This document shows positions 1 to 6,857 of a DNA stretch of 13,307 nt, in pieces. Each line of letters begins with the position of its first letter. Position 1 is the stretch's first letter. The DNA is from DATHWB01 sp035544575. GTDB taxonomy: Bacteria > Actinomycetota > Acidimicrobiia > Spongiisociales > ZC4RG35. The notes beneath the pieces were generated by a model. The model saw nothing but the letters and a program-made list of their open reading frames with translations. It was not told the DNA's origin and searched no databases. The DNA is taken from assembly GCA_035544575.1 (NCBI GenBank), contig DATKEC010000065.1, positions 1-13,307 of the forward strand. The letters are read 5' to 3'. The translations under genes and the position numbers were made by a program.

Positions 1-816
1 CTTGCGTCCGGGTGGGAGCCAGGTACCGGTGTCGGGGGAGGCGGCATCCACCGGTGAGAGCGGCGAAAAGTCGAGCTGGGGGTCCTGTCGCAGGATGGCG
101 CCCTCCAGGTCCTGGGTCGTCCGCCCGGGCTCGATCCCGAGGTCCTCCACCAGCGTGCGGCGGAGGCGGCGGTAGGCGTCGAGGGCGTCCGCCTGGCGGC
201 CGGAACGGTAGAGAGCGAGCATGAGCTGGTTCCAGGACCGCTCCCGGAGCGGATGCTCCGCCACGAGCGTCTCGAGCTCGGCCACCACCTCGCCGTGCCT
301 GCCCAACTCCAAATCGGCGTCGATCATGTCCTCGAGGGCGGCGAGGCGGCGCTCTTCGAGGGCAGTGATCTCGGCCTGAGCGAAAGGCTGGTAATTGAAA
401 TCGATCAGCGCCGGGCCCCTCCAGGTGTCGAGTGCCTGCCGAAGTATCTCCGACCGCTGCAGCGCCGGCCGATCGGCCGCTTCTTTCAGGGCCCGTCGAA
501 ACCGCTTCGAGTCCAGTTGGTGGGGCTCGATCGCCAGGAGATATCCCGGCGGGTGGGTCTGGATGACGCTGGGCATGCCGTCATCGGAAGGCTGGAGCGC
601 CTTGCGGAGACGGGAGACCAGCCCTTGCAATGCGGTGGTGGCGGTCGGCGGTGGCTCTTCGCCCCAGAGCTCGTCGATCAGGCGATCGGTGGAGATCACC
701 CGGCCGGCGTTGAGGAGCAGAATGCCCAAGAGAGACCGTCCGTGCCCACCCGGCAACCGGATCGAGGCGCCTTGGCCGTCGATGACCTCCAAGGGTCCCA
801 GGATGCGAAAGTCCAT
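1..816 (-). CDS. SARP/BTAD-family transcriptional regulator, N-terminal part (runs off left edge)
   Basis: The minus strand reads open for 272 codons from an ATG at 816 to the window edge, so the gene is partial. The protein starts MDFRILGPLEVIDGQGAP, typical of the OmpR/PhoB-type winged-helix domain of SARP regulators (about residues 1-95, including LLLNAGRVISTDRLIDELWG). A bacterial transcriptional activation (BTAD) helical domain follows, with the hallmark RSWNQLMLALYRSGRQADAL at about 193-212 and DAYRRLRR just after. After about residue 250 a low-complexity Pro/Asp/Ser linker begins, so a further domain (NB-ARC/TPR, WD40 or other) probably lies outside the window. A GGAAG stretch 6 nt before the ATG is a plausible ribosome binding site. 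It is divergent from the propeller gene at 942. The family usually activates secondary metabolism or stress genes; this protein's target is unknown. Confidence 0.9.
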   Translation of the reverse strand, partial: MDFRILGPLEVIDGQGASIRLPGGHGRSLLGILLLNAGRVISTDRLIDELWGEEPPPTATTALQGLVSRLRKALQPSDDGMPSVIQTHPPGYLLAIEPHQLDSKRFRRALKEAADRPALQRSEILRQALDTWRGPALIDFNYQPFAQAEITALEERRLAALEDMIDADLELGRHGEVVAELETLVAEHPLRERSWNQLMLALYRSGRQADALDAYRRLRRTLVEDLGIEPGRTTQDLEGAILRQDPQLDFSPLSPVDAASPDTGTWLPPGRK

Positions 817-941
817 TCGGCTTCCAACGAGATCTGCCTTTCGAATCTACCCCGTCCGACCCCGACCGGGCCCGGTTGAAGGAGCTAGCGGTTCGTTAGG
901 GCTCCACTCATGCTTGGTGCGACGAAAGCGAAGGAGTGGTC
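817..941. promoter_or_regulatory. Divergent intergenic region between SARP regulator and propeller gene
   Basis: This 125-bp gap separates two divergent start codons, so it must hold the promoters of both genes unless they are transcribed from further away. It contains a perfect 12-bp palindrome, ACCGGGCCCGGT, at 865-876, and an AAGGAG Shine-Dalgarno sequence about 8 nt before the ATG at 942. I could not recognise convincing -35/-10 pairs. Confidence 0.45.
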
Positions 942-1398
942 ATGAGGAACGGAAGTGGACCGAGTCGCGGCGGGCGGCTTGCCACCTTGGGTTGCCTGGC
1001 GGCACTGATGCTTGTGATGGCCGCGCCGGCGGTGACGGCTGATCATGTCGGAAACCCTGGTGGCCTTCGACCCGGCGGCCCTTGAGTCCCCGGAAGGAAT
1101 AGCCTCCGACAAGACCGGCAACCTCTATGTGAGCATGCCCCTGCTAGACCAGATCCGCCGGATCGACCAGGACGGAGCCCAGTCGGTCCATGCCCAGCTT
1201 CCCCCAGGCGCCGCCCCGGCCGGACTGAAGCTCGACGCGGACGGCACCCTCTTCGTAGCGGCCGGCGGCTTCAACCTGGCCACCGGGCTGACAGATCCGT
1301 CCACCCGGAGGGTGTACCGGGTGAACTCGGACGGGTCCGCCGAGCGGCTGGCGGGGACCGAGGCGATCCTGTTCCCCAGCGACGTGACCTTCGGCCAC
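942..1398 (+). pseudogene. Secreted SMP-30/NHL-like beta-propeller protein, frameshifted and 3'-truncated
   Basis: The ATG at 942 has a good Shine-Dalgarno (AAGGAG) and opens a classic Sec signal peptide: MRNGSGPSRGGR, then a hydrophobic core LATLGCLAALMLVMAAP and an AVTAD cleavage region. That frame stops at TGA 1083-1085. From 1045 the next frame carries propeller sequence: ETLVAFDPAALESPEGIASD, GNLYVSMPLLDQIRRI, GLKLDADGTLFVAAGG, RRVYRVNSDGSAERLAG and FPSDVTFG. These are the repeated blade motifs of SMP-30/gluconolactonase/NHL proteins. Removing one base from the run GGAAA at 1050-1054 joins signal peptide and propeller in frame. About 117 propeller residues remain, roughly 40% of a normal domain, before homology ends at the breakpoint near 1398; the frame then runs on to 1431 as unrelated sequence. 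Such proteins are exported and often hydrolyse lactones or bind ligands; the exact role is unknown. Confidence 0.75.
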
Positions 1399-1406
1399 GC
1401 ACGTGC
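1392..1406. other. Breakpoint joining two 3'-truncated convergent genes
   Basis: Propeller homology on the plus strand lasts through FPSDVTFGH (to 1398). M81/MlrC homology on the minus strand lasts through VFSARAWP (to 1392). Both genes therefore end within the same few bases, with an ambiguous overlap that includes the palindrome GCACGTGC at 1399-1406. No IS end, target duplication or integrase is visible. A deletion between two convergent genes, or a misassembly joined on a short overlap, would each give this arrangement. Confidence 0.65.
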
Positions 1407-1598
1407 CGAGAAGACCGGGACGACCTCATGACCCGTTCCAGCCAAGAATCCCCCGATCACAGACTCTGTGTCCGAGTGGTGGTCGACGATGGCCGATCCT
1501 TCCAGAAGCTCGAATGCGGCGAAATCCTCCAAGGTCGTCGAGTGGGACGAGTAGGTGTTCGTCTCCTGCCACATCCCGACGATGCCAATCCGAGTCAT
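1392..1598 (-). pseudogene. M81 family metallopeptidase (MlrC-like), N-terminal stump
   Basis: About 69 residues remain, from an ATG at 1598: MTRIGIVGMWQETNTYS, then TTLEDF, VIGGFL and EVVPVFSARAWP. The xETNTxS signature after a short beta strand, with the VIGGFL and ARAxP blocks, is the N-terminus of the M81/MlrC family. Intact members are about 480-500 residues; the first was described in microcystinase-linked peptide degradation. The metal-binding residues of the family lie further along and are absent here. The start overlaps the preceding PLP enzyme stop as ATGA, so this is the last visible gene of the long operon. The frame stays open to 1125 past the breakpoint, but that part is antisense to the propeller gene and not M81-like. 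As it stands it cannot encode an active enzyme. Confidence 0.75.
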
Positions 1599-2868
1599 CC
1601 GCTGAACACCCGCATCGCTTCGTCCACCCGCTCCAGCGTCAAATCGACGTCCGCGTCGTCATGCGCAGTGGACAGATACCAAATTCCACGCCCGGCCACC
1701 CAAACACCTTGGGAGATCAGAACGCGGGAGAACTCGACGTATCTGCTCGCGTCCAACCGCCTGAGTTCGCCGTAGGAGCGGACGGGACCTGCACCGAAAC
1801 CGGCGTGGAAGGCGATCGGTAAGCCCTGAACGTTCAAAGCGATGCCGTGGTCAGAAGCGAGGCTGGTGAGACCTTTCATCAAACGAGATCCAAGGTCCTC
1901 CAGGGGTTCGTATGGGGGGTCCTGGGAGAGCATGATGGTCGCGATCATGGCGGCACAAGCCATGACGGAGGCATTGAAAGTCCCGAGTGGTTCACTTCGC
2001 CGGTCCCGAACCGCTCCATCATCGGTCTAGATCCGGCAAGCGCCGCCACGGGCCATCCGCCCGCCATGGCCTTGCCGTAGGTCGCCAGATCGGGTCTGAC
2101 CCCGTATCGCTCGACCGCTCCGCCCAGAGCCACACGGAATCCGGAAATCACCTCATCGAAAATCAGAACGACCCGTGGCGATCGCAAGCGACACGCACAC
2201 CCTCGAGATACCCGGACTCCGGCTCGATGGAGCCGATGTTGAACATGACGGGTTCCATGATCACGGCGGCGATCTGATCACCGTGAAGGTCGAGAGTCCG
2301 GGTCAACGCATCCAGATCGTTCCAGGGAAGCATGATCGAGTCAGCGAGATGCGACGCGAGTTGGCCGGCGCTCACTGGGACTGCGCGGCCGTTTTCCTCG
2401 GCGACGAGGACGTTGTCCAGCCAACCGTGATAATGACCTGCGAACCGGACGAATTTTTCCCTGCCGGTGACTGCGCGCGCCAAACGAATTGCTGCCTGCA
2501 CGCACTCGGTTCCCGACAGCCCGATTCGGATCTGGTCGGCCCAGCCGAGCGCCTCGAGCATCTTCTCGGCTGCTTCCAACTCATATCGATGCTGGGCACC
2601 GAAGACCATTTCCATGTCTCGTGGCGGCTTCTACCGCCTCGAGGACCCGATCGGGAGCATGGCCGAGAAAGTTGGGACCTTGACCGAGGAGGTAGTCGAC
2701 GTACTCGTTTCCATCGACATCGACCAGCCTCGCACCCTTGCCGTATTCGAAAAGGACCGGCTCGCCGAGAAGGCGCACATTGGAGTTCACGCCGCCGGGC
2801 AGCACCGAGCGCGCGCTTTGCGCGAGTTCGCTAGACCGACTTGTCGCGAACGAGGTGGGCGTGTTCAT
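1595..2868 (-). pseudogene. Glutamate-1-semialdehyde aminomutase-like class III PLP enzyme with three frameshifts
   Basis: The ATG at 2868 follows a perfect AAGGAGGA site and overlaps the aldehyde dehydrogenase stop (ATGA). Homology covers a whole fold-type I, class III aminotransferase of the HemL-like group but moves between frames. Segments in order: VLPGGVNSNVRLLGEPVLF and VDGNEYVDYLLGQGP; then MVFGAQHRYELEAAEKM, GTECVQAAIRLARAVTGR, FAGHYHGW and VIMEPVM; then VVLIFDEVISGF and TYGKAMAGGWPVAALAG, with the likely PLP Lys at about residue 266; then FNASVMACAAMIATIML to the C-terminus. Switches fall at an AAA run (plus 2609-2611, one extra base), a GGG run (2172-2174, one missing) and a GGG run (1982-1984, one missing). 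Correcting them gives 1275 nt, 424 residues, the family's normal size. The enzyme would transfer or shift an amino group. The catabolic setting argues against a heme-pathway hemL. It may be intact in the organism if the indels are sequencing errors. Confidence 0.85.
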
Positions 2869-4349
2869 TGAGTCCTCCTTGATCGAAAAGCCGACTGCCC
2901 TCGGCCGATATCCAAATTGATGGTTTTGACTTGGGTCATCTCGAGGAGCGTCCATCGTCCGCCGAGTCGGCCGATGCCGCTGCGCTTTCCTGAGAAGCCA
3001 CCAAAGGGCGTATGCGGCTGCCAATAGGCGGTTGTCTCGTTGACATTGACGACCCCGGTCTCGAGCGCTTCGGCCGTTCGAATCGCTCGACCGATGTCAC
3101 GAGTGAAGACACTGCCCACGAGCCCCGTCGTTGAACGGTTCGCCGCAGCTATCGCCTCATCGTCGGACTCGAAAGTCATGAAGGCGGCCACCGGCCCGAA
3201 AGTCTCCTCCGACTCGATCGTCATGCCCGGCCGCATCCCGCGAAGCACTGTCGGCTGATAGAAGAGCGAAGTGGGATGCCCGGATGCTCGGGAACCGCCA
3301 GCCACGATCTCGGCTCCCTGCGAGACTGCATCAGCCAGTTGGGAATCGATCCGCGCAGCGCTTGACTCCGAGATGACCGGTCCCATGGTGGTCTCATCGT
3401 CGAACGGAGATCCCAGCCTCACCTTCTCTGCCTCTGCGACCAGACCAGCGACCACTTCGTCGTGAATCGACCGGTGTACGAGGATGCGTTCGACTGAGTC
3501 ACAGATCTGGCCGGCGTTGGCGAAGCACCCGAATCCGAGCTTCGAGATGACGGTGTCCAGGTCGGCGTCGTCGTAGATGACAACCGGGGAGTTCCCTCCC
3601 AACTCGAGGAGCATCGGCTTTCCTGCAGCTGCCTTGGCGACGATCGCTCCGGTCCGGCTGCTGCCGGTGAGCCCGATAGCCGTTATCCCGTCGTGGGAGG
3701 CAATGCCGCCGCCGATCCTCACCGGGTCGCCACAAATCAGGTTGACCACACCCGGCGGAACATCGGCATCGATGAAACACTGCGCAATGTGAGCGGCGGT
3801 GAGGGGGGTGAGTTCGGATGGTTTCCACACCATTCCGTTGCCTGTGGCGAGACCCGCGCTGAGATACTCGCTGGGGATCGTGGCGGGGAAGTTCCATGGG
3901 GTGAGAAGTCCGTACACCCCATGTGGTTGGCGGATTGTCAGGACGCGCTTATCGGCATCGCTCGTCGGAATGATCGATGTCTCCAGGCGCTTCACACCCT
4001 CCGCCGCGTCGCGGAACATCTCGACCGCTGCCATTACCTCGCCGACGGCTTCACTCGCCAGCGGCTTGCCGTTCTCAAGGGCAAGGTCGTGGGCGATCAC
4101 CGAAGCACGCTCCTCGATCAAGTCGGCAACACGATGGGTGAGAGCGGCTCGCTCGAATGCAGTGAGTGCCGCGGACCGACGGTGTCCTTCCCACGCCGCA
4201 GTTACTGCGGCGTCGAGTTGGGCCGCTCCGGCTCGGTGGACAAACGCAATCTGGTCGCCGGTGGAGGGGCTGACGAGCACACCCGGATCACCGTCGCCGC
4301 CGTCAACCCAGCGGTCCCCAATAAGAAGTTGCATTTCGTGAAGAGTCAT
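2865..4349 (-). CDS. NAD(P)-dependent aldehyde dehydrogenase
   Basis: This 494-residue protein has the full aldehyde dehydrogenase superfamily layout: TPWNFP with the catalytic-site Asn at 153, the cofactor-binding Lys in MVWKPSE at 176, the general-base Glu in LELGGNSP at 249, and the nucleophilic Cys in NAGQICDSVERI at 283. EETFGPV and PFGGFSGKRSGIGR lie near the C-terminus. It would oxidise an aldehyde or semialdehyde to the acid in the cytoplasm. By sequence feel it sits with the succinate-semialdehyde/vanillin/lactaldehyde dehydrogenase group; substrate cannot be assigned. The ATG at 4349 is preferred because it overlaps the upstream creatininase-family stop as ATGA. The frame extends upstream to 4496, but those 49 residues are Arg-rich and antisense-like. 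Its 3' end overlaps the PLP gene start, which fits a transaminase plus dehydrogenase pair. Confidence 0.93.
   Translation of the reverse strand: MTLHEMQLLIGDRWVDGGDGDPGVLVSPSTGDQIAFVHRAGAAQLDAAVTAAWEGHRRSAALTAFERAALTHRVADLIEERASVIAHDLALENGKPLASEAVGEVMAAVEMFRDAAEGVKRLETSIIPTSDADKRVLTIRQPHGVYGLLTPWNFPATIPSEYLSAGLATGNGMVWKPSELTPLTAAHIAQCFIDADVPPGVVNLICGDPVRIGGGIASHDGITAIGLTGSSRTGAIVAKAAAGKPMLLELGGNSPVVIYDDADLDTVISKLGFGCFANAGQICDSVERILVHRSIHDEVVAGLVAEAEKVRLGSPFDDETTMGPVISESSAARIDSQLADAVSQGAEIVAGGSRASGHPTSLFYQPTVLRGMRPGMTIESEETFGPVAAFMTFESDDEAIAAANRSTTGLVGSVFTRDIGRAIRTAEALETGVVNVNETTAYWQPHTPFGGFSGKRSGIGRLGGRWTLLEMTQVKTINLDIGRGQSAFRSRRTQ
2873..2880 (-). promoter_or_regulatory. Strong ribosome binding site for the PLP enzyme gene
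   Basis: AAGGAGGA lies inside the last codons of the aldehyde dehydrogenase gene, 4 nt before the ATG at 2868. It supports that start and independent re-initiation as well as coupling through the ATGA overlap. Confidence 0.75.
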
Positions 4350-5110
4350 GTCATTCCCGGGATCGGGCGATCGACCATGCGTCGGGCGTATGCCACCGCC
4401 CGATCGACAAAGGTGTCGACGATTGCCTCTCCGCCGGCTGCGTCGGCTGCAGAAGGGCTGCCGATCGCGCCGTCGGTGGTCCACTCGTGGAACCACACCG
4501 GCTCATCGACGACCCCCCGTGGCGGATCCGTCATTTCATCGTGCGACCGTCGCTCTCGGGGTTGGTCGAGCAGATCGAGGCGCACGCGATCGCCGAAGAG
4601 TGCCATTGCAACGGAAGTCTCAACCTCACAGGCGTGTCCGTAGCTGTCACTGATCGCCACCTCGGCAGCGACGTCTGCCGCCAACACTGCCCACATCACA
4701 GAGGCCACCATGACGCCCGTGTCGCGCCTCAGCTGACGCGCTACGAGTCGCAGCGCATCGATGTTGCCGCCGTGGCCGTTCACTACGAGTACCCGACCGA
4801 TTCCGTGATGGTGGAGACTTGTGATGACGTCTTCGACGACTGCCATGAACGTCGCGGGGCGAAGCGTGAGAGTCCCCGCGAACCCAAGGTGGTGCTCAGA
4901 GAGCCCATACCCCACGAGCGGACAGAGGACCGCTTCGTCGCCCAGGCCCTCGGCAACCCGACGAGCGAGGGCATCGGCGACGGCAGCATCTGTGTCGAGC
5001 GGCAGATGCGGTCCATGTTGTTCGAGCGAGCCCACGGGCAGTACCGCGATGCGTGCAGTGTCGAGAGCACTCCTTGCCTCGTCGGTCGTCATCAGCGCAA
5101 GTTCATTCAT
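4346..5110 (-). CDS. Creatininase-family amidohydrolase
   Basis: The 254-residue protein matches the creatininase superfamily in length and motifs: VLPVGSLEQHGPHLPLDTD at 23-41 (metal ligands expected at E30, H32 and D41), GYGLSEHHLGFAGTLTL at 67-83, VVNGHGGN at 109-116 (H113) and HACEVETS at 159-166. Family members use a two-metal centre to hydrolyse cyclic amides, lactam-like or formamide bonds (creatininase, ArfB, MftE-type proteins). True creatininase has a Glu two residues after the NGH histidine; here it is Gly, as in the NGHGGN subgroup, so creatinine itself is not a safe substrate guess. The ATG at 5110 overlaps the IclR stop (ATGA) and the stop overlaps the dehydrogenase start (ATGA). 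It is cytoplasmic, with no signal peptide. It probably opens a ring or cleaves an amide in the pathway served by this operon. Confidence 0.9.
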   Translation of the reverse strand: MNELALMTTDEARSALDTARIAVLPVGSLEQHGPHLPLDTDAAVADALARRVAEGLGDEAVLCPLVGYGLSEHHLGFAGTLTLRPATFMAVVEDVITSLHHHGIGRVLVVNGHGGNIDALRLVARQLRRDTGVMVASVMWAVLAADVAAEVAISDSYGHACEVETSVAMALFGDRVRLDLLDQPRERRSHDEMTDPPRGVVDEPVWFHEWTTDGAIGSPSAADAAGGEAIVDTFVDRAVAYARRMVDRPIPGMT

Positions 5111-5859
5111 GAGATCTCCTCGGTGATCGATCGCGCCACTTCTCTGAGCACCATCGCCGCTTCCTTGCTCTGCCGATCGGAGAACCTGGCGCTGGGAGCG
5201 CTCAAGCTGATAGCTGCCCTGGGAAGGACTCCGACAAGGGGGACCGCCACACAGCGGCCGGCTGCCTCGTTCTCGCCGTCGTCGATCGCATAGCCGTCCG
5301 ATCGCGCCGCACGGATCGCGTCGATGAACACGCCGGGATCGGTGATGGTGCGATCGGTACGTCTGGGCATGCCCTCAGCAGCGAGAATGGCGCGAATCTC
5401 ATCGTCGGTGAGCATGATCGTGATCGCCTTGCCCAGAGCCGTCGAGTGAACGAGCTCCTTGTCACCCTTCCGGGCAACGAATCGCATACTGCGCGTGCTC
5501 TCGACAATTTCCAAGTAGACCACTCGGGTTCCGTCGAGTACGCCGAGGTTCACCGTTTCGTCGAACTGGTCCCGCAAACGTTCGAGCCTCGGTCGGGCCG
5601 TGCGGGCCAAGACACCAAGATGCTGAGACTCGTTCGCCAGAAACGCGACTCCTAGCCGATAGACACCACTCGACTTGTCACGCTCGACGTACCCACGCGA
5701 CTCCATGGTGGCGAGGTAGCGAAACATTGAGCTCTTCGGCATGTCGGCCAACCCGGTCAGCTGTGTCAGCGTCGCGCCCGCAGGACGCTCTCGCAACAGA
5801 TCCAACAGGTCGAAGACCCGAAGGACGGAGCGAACGGAGTAACGAGAGTCGCTGCTCAC
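5107..5859 (-). CDS. IclR family transcriptional regulator
   Basis: The 250-residue protein has an N-terminal winged helix-turn-helix (about residues 5-70: VLRVFDLLDLL, ATLTQLTGLADMPKSSMFRYL, GYVERDKSSGVYRLG) and a C-terminal effector-binding domain (about 80-250: LRDQFDETVNLGVLDG, VVYLEIVES, ELVHSTALGKAI, GYAIDDGENEAAGRCVAVPL). This is the full IclR layout. It starts with GTG at 5859, overlapping the oxidoreductase stop as GTGA, and ends overlapping the creatininase-family start. IclR proteins usually bind a pathway metabolite and repress or activate their own catabolic operon. Being inside the operon implies autoregulation. The 22-bp palindrome at 12391-12412, by the operon promoter, is the best candidate operator. 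Confidence 0.94.
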   Translation of the reverse strand: MSSDSRYSVRSVLRVFDLLDLLRERPAGATLTQLTGLADMPKSSMFRYLATMESRGYVERDKSSGVYRLGVAFLANESQHLGVLARTARPRLERLRDQFDETVNLGVLDGTRVVYLEIVESTRSMRFVARKGDKELVHSTALGKAITIMLTDDEIRAILAAEGMPRRTDRTITDPGVFIDAIRAARSDGYAIDDGENEAAGRCVAVPLVGVLPRAAISLSAPSARFSDRQSKEAAMVLREVARSITEEIS

Positions 5860-6857
5860 GGCACCACTGCCTGGCCGGCATCAGCAGACCGCTCCATCGC
5901 CAGAGCGATTCGCACCGCTTCCGCCCCATCGGAGGCGGAGCAGACTGGATCGGCTTCTCCCTTCACCACGCGTGTGAAGTGGTCGACCTCGATGTGTATC
6001 GCGCCATACATCGCGCCGTGGATGACCGGCGAGTAGTGGACATCGTCGTCCGCCGGGCCGTCCGCCAGGACCTTGAGATAGCCCGTGTCTCCTTGCCGAA
6101 CCTGGAGCATGCCGGTTTTCCCGATGACCGTGAACCCGGCGACCCCATAACCCGGAGTTCGAGCTGGCAACGACCATCCGATCATCGCCGTGCCGTGGGC
6201 TCCGGATTCGAACACCAACCCGACGGAGTACAAGTCCTCGACGTCAAACCCAGCCGCAGAGACGACACCCGAACTCCTCGCCGCCCACACCGACTCGACA
6301 TCACCCGCGTACCAACGAGCGATGTCGAACTCATGCACCCCGTAATAGAGCGAAACCGAAGTTCGGCCGCCGAGAATCTGCTGATCGGCCACAAGCCCGA
6401 TCCGTTCACTTCGGACCGCCTGGACTTCACCGATCTCACCTCGCTCGATTGCAGTACGTATCGCCGCGTAGCGAGGCTCGAACCGGAGAATGTGACCGGC
6501 GAGGACCGGGACCCCAGCGCGCTCTGCGGAGTCGCGGATCTGCTCTGCAGCGGCCACTGTGTGCGCGATCGGCTTCTCGATTGCGACTGGTGTGCCCGCC
6601 TCGATCGCCGCGACGGCGACCGCAACATGGAGGTGCTCAGGGGTGCACACGACAACACCGTCGATGTCGGAACGTGACGCCGCATCGAGCGGATCGACGA
6701 CGAATTCAGCACCGTAGAGATCCGCGAACTCCTTCCCAACGTGCTCGCGAACGTCGGACACCACGGCCAGGTCGATCGACTCGTTTTCCTTGAGCGTCCG
6801 CGACCATCGCGCCCCCATGAACCCCAGTCCGATCACCGCGATCCGAGGCTTGGTCAT
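5856..6857 (-). CDS. Gfo/Idh/MocA family NAD(P)-dependent oxidoreductase
   Basis: The 333-residue protein starts with a Rossmann fold, RIAVIGLGFMGARW, whose GxGxxG spans residues 10-15. It continues with DGVVVCTPEHLH at about 66-77 and the family's EKP motif in AIEKPIAHT (K95). The C-terminal alpha/beta domain carries YYGVHEFDIARWY, whose H175 and D178 match the conserved His/Asp near the active site. Members oxidise or reduce sugars, inositols, bile pigments or opine-like compounds with NAD(P). The ATG at 6857 overlaps the upstream ATPase stop (ATGA) and the gene's stop overlaps the IclR GTG. Placement between transporter and regulator suggests it acts on the imported solute or an early intermediate. 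Substrate unknown. Confidence 0.92.
   Translation of the reverse strand: MTKPRIAVIGLGFMGARWSRTLKENESIDLAVVSDVREHVGKEFADLYGAEFVVDPLDAASRSDIDGVVVCTPEHLHVAVAVAAIEAGTPVAIEKPIAHTVAAAEQIRDSAERAGVPVLAGHILRFEPRYAAIRTAIERGEIGEVQAVRSERIGLVADQQILGGRTSVSLYYGVHEFDIARWYAGDVESVWAARSSGVVSAAGFDVEDLYSVGLVFESGAHGTAMIGWSLPARTPGYGVAGFTVIGKTGMLQVRQGDTGYLKVLADGPADDDVHYSPVIHGAMYGAIHIEVDHFTRVVKGEADPVCSASDGAEAVRIALAMERSADAGQAVVP

Noticed and set aside
253..1042. Long plus-strand open frames across the left end.
   Set aside because: They are shadows of the SARP gene on the other strand, whose translation shows clear winged-helix and BTAD motifs throughout.
1125..1391. The M81 reading frame stays open past the breakpoint, giving an apparent 157-residue protein ending at 1125.
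   Set aside because: The part below 1392 is antisense to the propeller gene and has no M81 features; it is a chance open frame in high-GC DNA.
1392..1406. A transposon or integration scar at the breakpoint.
   Set aside because: I found no terminal inverted repeats, target-site duplication, transposase remnant or tRNA gene around it.
1595..2868. Naming the PLP enzyme gene hemL.
   Set aside because: Similarity is to the wider HemL-like class III group, and the operon context is catabolic with no heme genes nearby.
4350..4496. An upstream extension of the aldehyde dehydrogenase by 49 residues.
   Set aside because: The added residues are Arg/Gly-rich and antisense to the creatininase-family gene; the ATG at 4349 has the ATGA overlap and begins where the family begins.
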